64,000 bases of DNA. Source: Limivicinus sp963617275 (GTDB taxonomy: Bacteria; Bacillota; Clostridia; Oscillospirales; Oscillospiraceae). The notes under the pieces are model-generated. The model ran no database searches. It saw only the letters and a list, made by a program, of their open reading frames with translations, and was not told where the DNA came from. Where the stretch lies: assembly GCA_963617275.1 (NCBI GenBank), contig CAVENX010000020.1, positions 62,001-126,000 on the forward strand, read 5' to 3'. A program made the position numbers and the translations under genes. Position 1 is the stretch's first letter. Each line of letters starts with the position of its first letter. Positions 8,791 through 17,247 of the stretch are shown here, in pieces.

Positions 8791-8820
8791 TTGACAGGCA
8801 GCTTCAGGTAAAAATAAATA
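8791..8820 (+). promoter_or_regulatory. possible promoter for the S41 protease gene
   Basis: A consensus TTGACA (8791-8796) is followed 17-18 bases later by ATAAAT/TAAATA, a weak -10. A second TTGACA lies upstream near 8770. The placement after a terminator and 14 bases before the TTG start supports a promoter, but the -10 is poor. Confidence 0.4.
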
Positions 8821-8833
8821 GGGGGATTGCATT

Positions 8834-10081
8834 TTGGGTAAATTTTTTCGCAGGCTTATGTATAATTTCGGCAGAGTGATTGCCTATATTTTTAATATAA
8901 AAATACCGCTCAAAATTGTCGTTGCTTTGCTGATAATTCTTATTGGCGGGACATATTTTATAACCTCGAACAAGCTTATCAACGCCGTCGGCGGAGAGAG
9001 CGAATACGACGAGGCTATGCGGTATATTGAAATAAAAAATATCGTAGACGAAAAATTCATTGATACGGTAGACAGAAAAGCAATGGGCGACTCTGCCTCC
9101 GCCGCAATGGTTTCAAGCCTTGGCGATAAGTGGAGCTATTTCATGACTGCCGATGAATATAAAACTTATCAATTGTATTCTTCGGATGAATATTCCGACA
9201 TCGGAATGAGCATAAAGCTTGACGAGAATACTTTGGGCTACCAGGTGATTTCAATCAATTCCGAGTCTCCGGCAGCATGGGCTGGACTTGCGAGCGGCAT
9301 GGTGATCACCGGCATCGACGGCCAGAGTATTATCGGGAAAGACCTTGACGAGGTCAGAACCATGATACGTGCGCGCCTTAATACGATGTTTGTCCTTGAA
9401 ATTAGCGGCGGCGATCCGATAAATGTTGACTGCTCACAGTCGCACTCAAGCTCTGTAAGCTACCGCCTTGAAAAAACGGAAGCCGGTTATGTCAAAATCG
9501 ACAATTTTGAAGCGGGAAGCGGACAGGAAGCCATAGATGCAATTGAAGCGCTCCTTGCGCAGAAGGCCGTTGCTCTCGTTATTGACGTCCGCGGGAATCC
9601 CGGAGGGCTTAAAGAAGAGGTTGCGACTTTGCTTGATTACCTTTTACCCAAGGGCGTGCTTTTCTATGAGGTAGATAAAGAAGGCCACGAGGAAGTCACC
9701 GAATCCGACGGTATGTGCGTGCAGATACCGATGGTAATCCTTGTAAACGGTGAATCTTATTCCGAGGCGGAGATTTTTGCCGCCGTAATTCAGGAATATA
9801 ATTGGGGACTTCTTATGGGCGAGCCAACCAGCGGCAGAACAAGAATACAGAATACCGTTGTCCTTGAAGACGGAAGCGCTATCCGCCTTTCTACAAAGAG
9901 TTTCCTCACTCCCAACAGGATCGATTTATGCAAAAAAGGCGGCGTAGTGCCCGATTCCATTCTCTTTAACTCCGATGCATCCGCAACCGGTACGACAGCC
10001 GGTACAACAGGCGGCGAAGACGGCACCTCGAGCGTATCAAACGACGATCAGCTTATGGCCGCTTTGAAATATTTGAGTTGA
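8834..10081 (+). CDS. S41-family C-terminal processing protease with atypical active site
   Basis: A 415-residue membrane-anchored serine protease-like protein. It has one N-terminal membrane segment (about 25-45), a PDZ domain (about 120-195) and an S41 domain (about 215-400). The Ser motif is at 308-314 (SYSEAEI, Ser310). In CtpA/Tsp the catalytic Lys lies 25 residues after the Ser in a TFGKG motif; here that position is Arg335 in GEPTSGRTR. The protein may therefore use a different base or be impaired. The start is TTG 8834 behind a run of G; no ATG fits. A Thr/Gly-rich tail (TTAGTTGGEDG) ends the protein. S41 proteases trim membrane or secreted proteins, often in wall or sporulation control. 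No regulator lies next to it. Confidence 0.82.
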   Translation: MGKFFRRLMYNFGRVIAYIFNIKIPLKIVVALLIILIGGTYFITSNKLINAVGGESEYDEAMRYIEIKNIVDEKFIDTVDRKAMGDSASAAMVSSLGDKWSYFMTADEYKTYQLYSSDEYSDIGMSIKLDENTLGYQVISINSESPAAWAGLASGMVITGIDGQSIIGKDLDEVRTMIRARLNTMFVLEISGGDPINVDCSQSHSSSVSYRLEKTEAGYVKIDNFEAGSGQEAIDAIEALLAQKAVALVIDVRGNPGGLKEEVATLLDYLLPKGVLFYEVDKEGHEEVTESDGMCVQIPMVILVNGESYSEAEIFAAVIQEYNWGLLMGEPTSGRTRIQNTVVLEDGSAIRLSTKSFLTPNRIDLCKKGGVVPDSILFNSDASATGTTAGTTGGEDGTSSVSNDDQLMAALKYLS

Positions 10082-10106
10082 CATATGCGTTAAATATCAA
10101 TATAAT
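10078..10106 (+). promoter_or_regulatory. consensus sigma-A promoter for greA
   Basis: A perfect TTGACA (10078-10083), a 17-base spacer and a perfect TATAAT (10101-10106). The -35 box overlaps the stop codon of the S41 gene. Confidence 0.8.
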
Positions 10107-10159
10107 AATTAAGCTTTTCAGGTCTTTATCTGCATTATTTTTGAAAAGGGGATTTTCAA

Positions 10160-10648
10160 ATGTCTAATTCTAACAGATTCAAGATGAGCCAGGAACGTCT
10201 GGACGCTCTTAAAGAGGAACTTTATTACCTTGAGACGGTAAGGGAAAAGGAAGTTTCAGAACTTATCAAGGAAGCCAGAAGCTTCGGTGATCTTTCCGAA
10301 AACAGCGAATATGACGAAGCAAAAACGGAGCAGGGAAAGCTGTATTCGAAAATTGCCGAAATCAAGGTTCTGATCGAAAATGCGGAAATAGTTGATAATT
10401 TAGATACAGATGCGCCTAAAGATTCCGTGACCCTTGGCAGTATTGTAACCGTTATTGACCTCGAGGATAATTTTGAGGAAAAATACGAGATAGTCGGTTC
10501 GCAGGAAGCAAATCCCGGTGCAGGCCGTATTTCTGATGACTCACCTCTCGGCAGGGGACTCCATGGGCATCGCGCCGGTGAAACCGTCAATATCGACGCT
10601 CCTGTCGGCGTACTGAAATTCAAAATCGTGTCCGTTGAAAATAAATGA
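10160..10648 (+). CDS. greA: transcription elongation factor GreA
   Basis: This protein rescues backtracked RNA polymerase by stimulating transcript cleavage. At 162 residues it has the N-terminal coiled coil with the acidic tip motif GDLSENSEYDEAK (about 41-53). The C-terminal FKBP-like domain ends in PLGRGLHGHRAGETVNIDAP. GGGG precedes ATG 10160. It has its own consensus promoter and is followed 66 bases later by lysS, a common gene order in Clostridia that suggests cotranscription. Confidence 0.95.
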   Translation: MSNSNRFKMSQERLDALKEELYYLETVREKEVSELIKEARSFGDLSENSEYDEAKTEQGKLYSKIAEIKVLIENAEIVDNLDTDAPKDSVTLGSIVTVIDLEDNFEEKYEIVGSQEANPGAGRISDDSPLGRGLHGHRAGETVNIDAPVGVLKFKIVSVENK

Positions 10649-10714
10649 TCAGGCAGGAGCCGTCTTATATCTGACTGATACGGCGGCATGTATATTAAGG
10701 ATGGGTGAAAAAAG

Positions 10715-12664
10715 ATGAGCGAAGAAAAGAAGGTTATGGATAACGAGCAGGAATTGTCTGAAATTTTGCAGGTAAGACGTGATAAGCTTGCTGAACTGCA
10801 GCAGGCAGGAAGAAACCCCTTTGAACAGACGAAATTTGTCCGCAGCGCATGGTCTTCCGAAATCAAAGATAAATACGAGGATTTTGACGGTAAAAATGTT
10901 TCCGTTGCGGGACGTATCATGTCAAAGCGCGGCATGGGCAAGGCGATTTTTTGCCATATCAAGGATGACAAGGGCCTTATCCAGCTTTATATACGCGCCG
11001 ATGCTGTTTCCACGCAGGAATTTGCGGATTTCCGCAAGTATGATATCGGCGATATTATAGGTGTTTCCGGTTATGTTTTCAAAACAAAGACAGAGGAAAT
11101 ATCCGTTCACGTTGAAAAGGTCGTCCTTCTTTCCAAATCGCTCAGACCTCTGCCTGAAAAGTTCCACGGTATGACAAATACCGAGCTTAAATACCGTCAG
11201 AGGTATGTTGATCTTATCGTCAACGACGAAAGCCGCAGAAATTTTGAGATACGTTCGAAATTTATATCCTACGTCCGCCGTTTTTTAGACAACAGGGGAT
11301 ATATGGAGGTTGAAACTCCCGTCCTGAATACCATTTCCGGCGGCGCTACCGCAAGACCTTTTATCACTCATCATAACACCCTTGATATTGATATGTTCCT
11401 GAGAATTGCAACCGAGCTTAATCTCAAGCGCCTTATCGTGGGCGGCATTGAAAGAGTATATGAGATCGGCAGGATTTTCCGAAACGAAGGCATGGATACA
11501 AAGCATAACCCCGAGTTCACTACGGTCGAGCTTTATGAATCCTATGCTGATTTTAATGACATGATGGATCTTTTTGAAGATCTGCTCTCCGGCGCGGCAA
11601 TGGAAATACTCGGAACTTATGACGTTTCATGGCAGGGCAAAGACATAAGCCTCAAGCCTCCGTTCCGCCGCATGACAATGGCAGAAGCGGTAAAGGAATA
11701 TCTCGGCGTTGATTTCATGGCTATTGATTCCGATGAAGAAGCCGTTGCAGCTGCAAAAAGTGTTGGCGTTGATATGGATAAGATCGAACCGACTTGGGGA
11801 CACGCACTGTATGAGTGCTATGACCAGAAGGTCGAAGAACTGATGGTTCAGCCTACATTTATAACTATGCATCCCGTCGATGTATCTCCTCTTGCAAAGC
11901 GCAGCCCAAAGGATCCGCGCCTTACGGAACGGTTTGAGTTGTTTATCTGCTGCAGTGAGATGGGCAACGCTTTCTCCGAGCTTAACGATCCAATCGACCA
12001 GAAGCAGCGCTTCCAGAAGCAGATGGAGATGCGTGCAAACGGTGACGATGAAGCCGGTATGATGGATGAGGATTTTATCAATGCGCTTGAATACGGTATG
12101 CCTCCTACCGGGGGTCTCGGCATAGGTATCGACAGATGCGTCATGCTCCTTTCCGGATGCAATTCTATAAGAGATGTCATTTTGTTCCCGACAATGAAGC
12201 CGTTGGACTCTGATAAGAAGGTTTCCAAGGAAGTTTCGGCTCCTACTGCGGAGTCTACTCAGGCGGCTCCCGAGACACAAGAAAGAATTGATTTTTCCAA
12301 TGTTCAGATTGAGCCGCTGTTCCAAGATCAGGTCGATTTTGACACCTTCTCGAAGTCCGACTTCCGCGCCGTAAAGGTCAAGACCTGCGAAGCAGTGAAG
12401 AAGTCCAAAAAGCTCTTAAAATTCGTTTTGGACGATGGAACCGGCGTAGATAGGGTCATTTTGAGTGGTATTCACGAATATTATGAGCCGGAAGAACTGG
12501 TTGGTAAGACCTGCATTGCAATCACCAATCTGCCTCCGAGAGCGATGATGGGTATCGACTCCTGCGGTATGTTGATCTCTGCTGTGCATCACGAAAACGG
12601 TGAAGAAAAGCTGCACCTGCTGATGGTCGATCCACACATTCCGGCAGGCGCAAAGCTGTACTGA
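10715..12664 (+). CDS. lysS: lysyl-tRNA synthetase (class II) fused to a C-terminal tRNA-binding domain
   Basis: This enzyme charges tRNA-Lys. Residues about 1-490 are a complete class II LysRS: an OB-fold anticodon domain (VSVAGRIMSKRGMGKAIF), motif 2 around RNEGMDTKHNPEFT, and motif 3 in GLGIGIDRCVMLLSG. Normal bacterial LysRS ends near ILFPTMKP. Here a Ser/Thr/Ala-rich linker (about 500-530) continues into a roughly 110-residue domain. That domain resembles the EMAPII/MetRS-beta tRNA-binding fold, with DFRAVKVKTCEAVKKSKKLL, NLPPRAMMGIDSCGM and a PAGAKLY ending. The domain should raise tRNA affinity. The protein is 649 residues against about 500 in most bacteria. No stop or frameshift interrupts the join. 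A terminator follows. Confidence 0.93.
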   Translation: MSEEKKVMDNEQELSEILQVRRDKLAELQQAGRNPFEQTKFVRSAWSSEIKDKYEDFDGKNVSVAGRIMSKRGMGKAIFCHIKDDKGLIQLYIRADAVSTQEFADFRKYDIGDIIGVSGYVFKTKTEEISVHVEKVVLLSKSLRPLPEKFHGMTNTELKYRQRYVDLIVNDESRRNFEIRSKFISYVRRFLDNRGYMEVETPVLNTISGGATARPFITHHNTLDIDMFLRIATELNLKRLIVGGIERVYEIGRIFRNEGMDTKHNPEFTTVELYESYADFNDMMDLFEDLLSGAAMEILGTYDVSWQGKDISLKPPFRRMTMAEAVKEYLGVDFMAIDSDEEAVAAAKSVGVDMDKIEPTWGHALYECYDQKVEELMVQPTFITMHPVDVSPLAKRSPKDPRLTERFELFICCSEMGNAFSELNDPIDQKQRFQKQMEMRANGDDEAGMMDEDFINALEYGMPPTGGLGIGIDRCVMLLSGCNSIRDVILFPTMKPLDSDKKVSKEVSAPTAESTQAAPETQERIDFSNVQIEPLFQDQVDFDTFSKSDFRAVKVKTCEAVKKSKKLLKFVLDDGTGVDRVILSGIHEYYEPEELVGKTCIAITNLPPRAMMGIDSCGMLISAVHHENGEEKLHLLMVDPHIPAGAKLY

Positions 12665-12696
12665 TCACTCAATTTAGGTAAAACATATTTAACAGA

Positions 12697-12735
12697 AAAA
12701 TGGACAGTTCCGGAGTGGGATTGTCCATTTTATAT
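12697..12735 (+). terminator. terminator after lysS
   Basis: The stem AAAATGGACA (12697-12706) pairs with TGTCCATTTT (12722-12731), with the T-rich part at the 3' arm. Confidence 0.65.
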
Positions 12736-12765
12736 ATGAATCTGACTTGATTTGGAGGTAAAATC

Positions 12766-13134
12766 GTGGAAATAAAAAGGATTCATCAGGAATTTTCTGT
12801 ATGTCAAGTGGAGGACTACTCGCTTGTAAATCTTGATTCAATGTATTGCTTCATAGGTAAGACGGATGAAGAAAATTCTCTCGTTTGTATTACAGAAAAC
12901 GTTCCGTCAAACGTGCTCAAGCGTGATGACGGCTGGAAAGCATTCCGTATCCAAGGTGTTTTGGACTTTTCATTGATCGGGGTATTATCGGAAATCACCG
13001 CAATTTTAGCCGATAGGGGAATTTCGATTTTTGCGGTGTCTACTTATAATACGGATTATGTTCTGATTAAGAAAGAAAATTTTCAAAGGGCGCTGGAGGC
13101 TCTTGAAGCTTCCGGTTATTCGACTGTTGACTGA
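12766..13134 (+). CDS. ACT-domain protein (small, amino-acid-sensing type)
   Basis: A 122-residue soluble protein built from two ACT-like halves. The second half, with GVLSEITAILADRGISIFAVSTYNTDYVLI, is a clear ACT fold of the ACT_7/CASTOR-like kind. Such stand-alone proteins bind amino acids or act as small regulators. The function of this branch is not established. GGAGG precedes the GTG start at 12766. It lies 31 bases before a phosphatidyltransferase gene and is probably cotranscribed with it. A terminator separates it from lysS. Confidence 0.75.
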   Translation: MEIKRIHQEFSVCQVEDYSLVNLDSMYCFIGKTDEENSLVCITENVPSNVLKRDDGWKAFRIQGVLDFSLIGVLSEITAILADRGISIFAVSTYNTDYVLIKKENFQRALEALEASGYSTVD

Positions 13135-13164
13135 CAAAAACGCATATGTGAAATTGAAAACAAA

Positions 13165-13671
13165 ATGGCAAATTTTATAACACTTTGCAGAGTCATATTC
13201 AGCACGCTTATTTTGTTCTTTCCGGTTTTTTCTCATGAATTTTACTTTTTATATATATCCGCTGGTGTCAGTGACATGCTTGACGGTTTTATTGCAAGAA
13301 GAACTGACACAACAAGCGAATTAGGCTCAAAGCTTGATACACTCGCCGATATTGCTTTTACGGCCGTTTGCATGATAAAACTGCTTCCGGTTGTTGATTT
13401 TCCGAGGTTAATTTTTGCATGGGCAATAATTATAGCTGCAATCAAATTATTAAACTTGATTTTGGGCTTTGCATTCCAAAAGAAACTTTTATCTTTGCAC
13501 ACGATTGCAAATAAACTCTCGGGATTACTCCTGTTTCTGTTTCCAATAACGCTGGGAGTCTTGGATATAAAATTCAGCAGCATCGTTATATGCATTATTG
13601 CGACTTTTGCGGCATTACAGGAGGGATTCCTTATCATAGTGAAAAATAAGTGTTCCAATAGAGCTGAATAA
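13165..13671 (+). CDS. CDP-alcohol phosphatidyltransferase family protein
   Basis: A 168-residue integral membrane enzyme that transfers a phosphatidyl group from a CDP-lipid to an alcohol. The complete family motif D-x2-DG-x2-AR-x8-G-x3-D-x3-D is present, starting at DMLDGFIARR and ending at LDTLAD. The remainder is membrane segments. Its acceptor (glycerol phosphate, serine, inositol or other) cannot be read. It is slightly shorter than PgsA (about 180). The start ATG 13165 has no good ribosome binding site, so translation may be coupled to the ACT-domain gene. Codon use is AT-richer than in the upstream genes. Confidence 0.8.
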   Translation: MANFITLCRVIFSTLILFFPVFSHEFYFLYISAGVSDMLDGFIARRTDTTSELGSKLDTLADIAFTAVCMIKLLPVVDFPRLIFAWAIIIAAIKLLNLILGFAFQKKLLSLHTIANKLSGLLLFLFPITLGVLDIKFSSIVICIIATFAALQEGFLIIVKNKCSNRAE

Positions 13672-14027
13672 ATATCACGCTTTACGGTAACACAATTCAT
13701 AAAAGCAGGGGATAAGAAGCGGTTAAATTTATTAAGCATAACTCACTTTATTTTTTGAGTCAACAGCGAAATTATAGGGAAGTCTCAATTCATAGACTAA
13801 CTATTTATTGCAATTAATTTAAGATAAAACCGCGAAGAATTATTTGAGCAAGCGACATCATTAAGCGAAAAATGCAAAAACGGTTACATAATAGAAACAA
13901 GTAATAAGCTGCAAATAATGAGCTAATGAAAAAAGCATCTTTCAGGCAGGAGAATAGCCTGATGAAATGTGGTTTACATAATTTATCTTTCAGTAAGGCA
14001 GCTTCGCATAATATCAATTTAACGAAG
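13672..14027. other. AT-rich intergenic stretch
   Basis: About 355 bases with no convincing gene. On the minus strand a TTGACT (13758-13763) with a TATGCT 17 bases away (13735-13740) could make a weak promoter pointing back into the phosphatidyltransferase gene. Short open frames here lack ribosome binding sites and family features. No strong hairpin is seen. Confidence 0.5.
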
Positions 14028-14056
14028 TTGACAGGAGTAAAAAATACAGGTATAAT
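14028..14056 (+). promoter_or_regulatory. consensus sigma-A promoter for the XerC-like gene
   Basis: A perfect TTGACA (14028-14033), a 17-base spacer and a perfect TATAAT (14051-14056), 49 bases before the start codon. Confidence 0.85.
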
Positions 14057-14104
14057 AGATTATGTAAATCAAATTGATGTTTTCTCTTCGGAGGCTGTTT
14101 TTTT

Positions 14105-15097
14105 ATGAACCTTGATGAAATAAATGATGTTCCTGATATCCTTATGGAATTTCTTGAATATCACTCCACTGTTCGCGGCCATTCAGACAAAACGATTTTT
14201 GCCTATTATACTGATCTGAAGATTCTCTTTCGTTTTTTGAAAATTCGCCGTCACATTGTGCCCGCAAATGCCGTCTTTAATGAGATAGATATTACAGATG
14301 TTGACCTTGACTTCATTAAAGCAATTAAAATTGAAGAGCTTTACAGGTATCAGAGCTTCTCGCCGGAAATGAAAGGCTCCTCCTCTTCCCTTGCGGCTGC
14401 CAGCCGATGCAGGAGAACCTCATCGGTTAAATCTTTTTTTAACTATATAGTAAACAAAAGACATTTGCTTGAAAAAAATATTTGTCAAGAACTGGACATG
14501 CCCAAACGTCAGGCTTCGCTCCCACGCTATCTTGAGGAAAACGAATGTGAACGGCTGCTTTCCGCCTGCGAAGGTAAATTTGAGTACAGAGATTATGCGA
14601 TCCTGATGCTTTTTCTTTCATGCGGTCTGCGTATCTCGGAACTTTGCTCGTTGAATCTCACGGACGTATATGAGGATCATGTCAGAGTTCTCGGCAAAGG
14701 AAACAAAGAACGTGTTGTGTTCTTTGCGGAAGGCTGCCGTGAAGCCATTGACGATTACCTTGCAGTAAGAGACAACGGGAAAATCGCCGCTGGGGCGGCA
14801 AATGCGCTTTTTATAAGCAGCGTGAACCGGAGGATCACTCCGCGCGGCGTTGAACAGATGGTAGAAAAAAAGCTTTTAGCGGCGGGGCTTGACGCAAACC
14901 GGTATTCTCCGCACAAGCTGCGGCATACTGCGGCGACACTCATGTTGAAGAACGGTGTTGACACAAGAGCCTTGCAGGAGGTTTTAGGACACAGCAATCT
15001 TAATACCACGCAAATCTACACGCATCTTGATAATACATCACTACACGAAGCCGCTATGGCCAACCCTATCGGCAGGAAAAGAAAATCTGATATGTAG
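14105..15097 (+). CDS. tyrosine recombinase, XerC-like
   Basis: A 330-residue site-specific recombinase with an N-terminal SAM-like core-binding domain (about 10-115) and a C-terminal catalytic domain (about 135-320). All active residues are present: R176 (GLRISEL), K198 (GKGNKER), H270 and R273 (HKLRH), H296 (GHSN) and nucleophile Y305 (IYTH). CGGAGG precedes ATG 14105. It has a consensus promoter of its own and no attachment-like repeats or other mobile genes around it. Chromosome-dimer resolution (XerC role) is therefore more likely than an integron or phage integrase. A second Xer gene lies at 24760-25650. The N-terminal region contains a Ser-rich insert (SSSSLAAAS). Confidence 0.88.
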   Translation: MNLDEINDVPDILMEFLEYHSTVRGHSDKTIFAYYTDLKILFRFLKIRRHIVPANAVFNEIDITDVDLDFIKAIKIEELYRYQSFSPEMKGSSSSLAAASRCRRTSSVKSFFNYIVNKRHLLEKNICQELDMPKRQASLPRYLEENECERLLSACEGKFEYRDYAILMLFLSCGLRISELCSLNLTDVYEDHVRVLGKGNKERVVFFAEGCREAIDDYLAVRDNGKIAAGAANALFISSVNRRITPRGVEQMVEKKLLAAGLDANRYSPHKLRHTAATLMLKNGVDTRALQEVLGHSNLNTTQIYTHLDNTSLHEAAMANPIGRKRKSDM

Positions 15098-15099
15098 AA

Positions 15100-15131
15100 G
15101 TACCGTTCACCTATTTTTCGGTGAGCGGTAC
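15100..15131. terminator. bidirectional terminator
   Basis: GTACCGTTCACC (15100-15111) pairs with GGTGAGCGGTAC (15120-15131) around a T-rich loop. It lies between the convergent XerC-like and DUF6873 genes and overlaps the last codons of the latter. Confidence 0.55.
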
Positions 15132-15866
15132 CGCACTTCCTATATCAAAAAGCGGTCCATCAGTAAGAAAAACCGGCTTTATTTTATTGAACGAAAGAAA
15201 ATCCAGTATCCTTGATTTATCCGGATGACCGTCAAGCTTGCCGGTGAAGCATAATATTTCGTCAGAAAGCTTAAACGACGCGCCGCCGATAAAACCGTAC
15301 TCAAAGCCGGGAAGAGAAACATATCCGGGACTTATGAGCAAACAATCCATTTCACTTTCTGCGGCAGCGGAGCGTATCCCACTGTCGGAGGTTATTATTG
15401 AATGATCATTTACAACGCAGACAGAGCATCTGCAATACCCTTGCTTTACGGATATCGGTGCGAGCTTTTTTGCGGTAAGGAAATCAACGATGCTCTTTTC
15501 GGATACCTTTGGAGAATAGAAAAACCATTTTTTCAGGACACAAAGATTAAAAAATGAATCGTTTGGGTAGGCTTCAGCCATTTTGACGCGAGGGAAAACA
15601 GTTCTGAATCCCGTCTCTTCAAGTGACTCTGAAAAGGCTGTGCGCACAAGATTCGGTGCAAGAAAGGCAGTATTTCCGCCCGCATGAAGCAGGGATAAAT
15701 CAACATGTGAAGACAGATTCTTGTCAATATATGGATTCGCAGGACAGTAAACCGGCTGAACGCCAAGGCTTTTTAGTGCCTTATCCAGCAGTTCCTTATA
15801 TCCAATCCCGACAGCCAAGCTTTTTGTATTATGCGGGAGATTTGCGTGTTTGACAAAATCACTCAT
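15111..15866 (-). CDS. DUF6873-like GME-fold protein
   Basis: A 251-residue soluble protein of unknown activity. Its pattern fits the DUF6873 family of the GME (amidinotransferase/deiminase-like pentein) fold: a conserved VKQGYCRCSVCVV segment, NDHSIITSD, and a repeated strand pattern with FIGGASFKL. Several Cys and His residues near QGYCRCSVC could form an active centre, but the catalysed reaction is not known. The start overlaps the radA stop by eight bases, so the two are translationally coupled. Such DUF6873 genes commonly sit near radA in Clostridia, as far as I recall. Confidence 0.65.
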   Translation of the reverse strand: MSDFVKHANLPHNTKSLAVGIGYKELLDKALKSLGVQPVYCPANPYIDKNLSSHVDLSLLHAGGNTAFLAPNLVRTAFSESLEETGFRTVFPRVKMAEAYPNDSFFNLCVLKKWFFYSPKVSEKSIVDFLTAKKLAPISVKQGYCRCSVCVVNDHSIITSDSGIRSAAAESEMDCLLISPGYVSLPGFEYGFIGGASFKLSDEILCFTGKLDGHPDKSRILDFLSFNKIKPVFLTDGPLFDIGSAVPLTEK

Positions 15867-17232
15867 TTTTTCCCAGCACCGCCTTTATCGCCGCCCTGAC
15901 GCTGCCCACAGGTATAATGCTCAATCCCTCAAACTGCTTTATTTCGCCGCTTGTGTGAGAAGGTACGACACATCTTTTGAAGCCAAGCCTTGCGATTTCA
16001 GATAGGCGCTGATTAAGCATATTGACGCTTCTCACTTCTCCGGACAGTCCGACTTCGCCGATTGCCGCGAGGTCCATACCGACCGGTTTATCGCAGAAGC
16101 TTGAAGCGATCGCAATTATAGTGGCAAGGTCCGCGGCCGGTTCATCAAGCTCAAGGCCGCCTACAACATTGATGTAAGAATCACAGTTGGAAACCGGAAG
16201 TCCTCCGCGTTTCTCAAGAACGGCCAGCAGCATTGCGGTCCTGTTATAATCAATACCGTTGCTTCTCCTCGCGGCATTGTACCCGGAAGGACAAAGCAGT
16301 GCCTGAACCTCCGCAAGGATAGGCCTGCTCCCTTCCATAACACAGGCAACGCACGTTCCGGGACTGTTGTCTGGTCTGCCTGCAAGAAGCATTTCCGAAG
16401 GATTGTCGACACATTTCAGTCCGCCCTCGTTCATCTCAAATACGCCTATTTCATTTGTTGAACCGAAGCGGTTTTTTGCCGCTCTCAAAATGCGGAAGCT
16501 GGTATTTCTCTCACCTTCAAAATACAATACACAGTCAACCATATGCTCAAGCACTTTAGGTCCGGCTATGCTGCCCTCTTTGTTTATATGTCCCACGACA
16601 AAGACCGTCAGTCCAAGCTCTTTCGTAAGGCGCATTATGCGCATTGTGCACTCTCTGACCTGACTTATACTTCCGGGCGCGGAAGCCGAATCATCGCCGG
16701 ATACCGTCTGAATAGAGTCGATTATTACAATTTCGGGTTTAAGTTCATCTATCACGGAAATGATCCTATCGAGGTCGGTTTCGGCCAGAACATATATATC
16801 CCCGCAGCTTACGCCGAGTCGGTCGGCTCTCAGCTTCAACTGACGCTCACTTTCCTCTCCGGTGACATAGAGCACGGTTTTGCCTGCATCTGCCATTCCG
16901 CACATTTGAAGAAGGAGTGTAGATTTTCCTATTCCCGGCGCACCGCCCACCAGAATGAGCGAGCCTACGACCGCCCCGCCGCCCAGGACCCTGTCAAATT
17001 CTGATATCCCGCTGGAAAAACGGATTTCCGAATCGGTTTCGAGCTGAGAAAGCTTCTTTGGTTTGGCAGCCGGTGAAAGCAAGCTGCGGTTCTTTCCGCC
17101 TGAACTCCCGGAGTCAACGGAAAACTCCTTAAGCGTGTTCCATGCACCGCAATTCGGACATTTTCCCGACCAATTTGCGCTTTCGCTGCCGCACTCGGTG
17201 CAGCAATAAACGATTTTATTTTTCTTAGCCAT
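15859..17232 (-). CDS. radA: DNA repair protein RadA
   Basis: A RecA-like helicase that drives branch migration in recombination repair. At 457 residues it is of family length. It has the N-terminal zinc finger (C11, C14, C25, C28), a RecA core with Walker A GGAPGIGKST, the RadA-specific KNRFGSTNE motif, and a C-terminal Lon-like domain ending around DLAAIGEVGLSGEVRSV. It is followed with an eight-base overlap by the DUF6873 gene and preceded by cwlD, 15 bases away, in the same direction. Confidence 0.95.
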   Translation of the reverse strand: MAKKNKIVYCCTECGSESANWSGKCPNCGAWNTLKEFSVDSGSSGGKNRSLLSPAAKPKKLSQLETDSEIRFSSGISEFDRVLGGGAVVGSLILVGGAPGIGKSTLLLQMCGMADAGKTVLYVTGEESERQLKLRADRLGVSCGDIYVLAETDLDRIISVIDELKPEIVIIDSIQTVSGDDSASAPGSISQVRECTMRIMRLTKELGLTVFVVGHINKEGSIAGPKVLEHMVDCVLYFEGERNTSFRILRAAKNRFGSTNEIGVFEMNEGGLKCVDNPSEMLLAGRPDNSPGTCVACVMEGSRPILAEVQALLCPSGYNAARRSNGIDYNRTAMLLAVLEKRGGLPVSNCDSYINVVGGLELDEPAADLATIIAIASSFCDKPVGMDLAAIGEVGLSGEVRSVNMLNQRLSEIARLGFKRCVVPSHTSGEIKQFEGLSIIPVGSVRAAIKAVLGKNE

Positions 17233-17247
17233 ATTTTTTCTCCGGTA

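Noticed and set aside
8716..8820. Riboswitch between the M23 pair and the S41 gene
   Set aside because: Only one simple terminator hairpin and a short leader are present, too little for an aptamer.
13242..13739. Gene antisense to the phosphatidyltransferase, under a possible TTGACT promoter
   Set aside because: The phosphatidyltransferase motif on the plus strand is perfect. The antisense frame has no family features and the promoter match is weak.
14105..15097. Phage or integron integrase
   Set aside because: No attachment repeats, cassette sites, tRNA gene or phage genes lie nearby, and the residues fit Xer.
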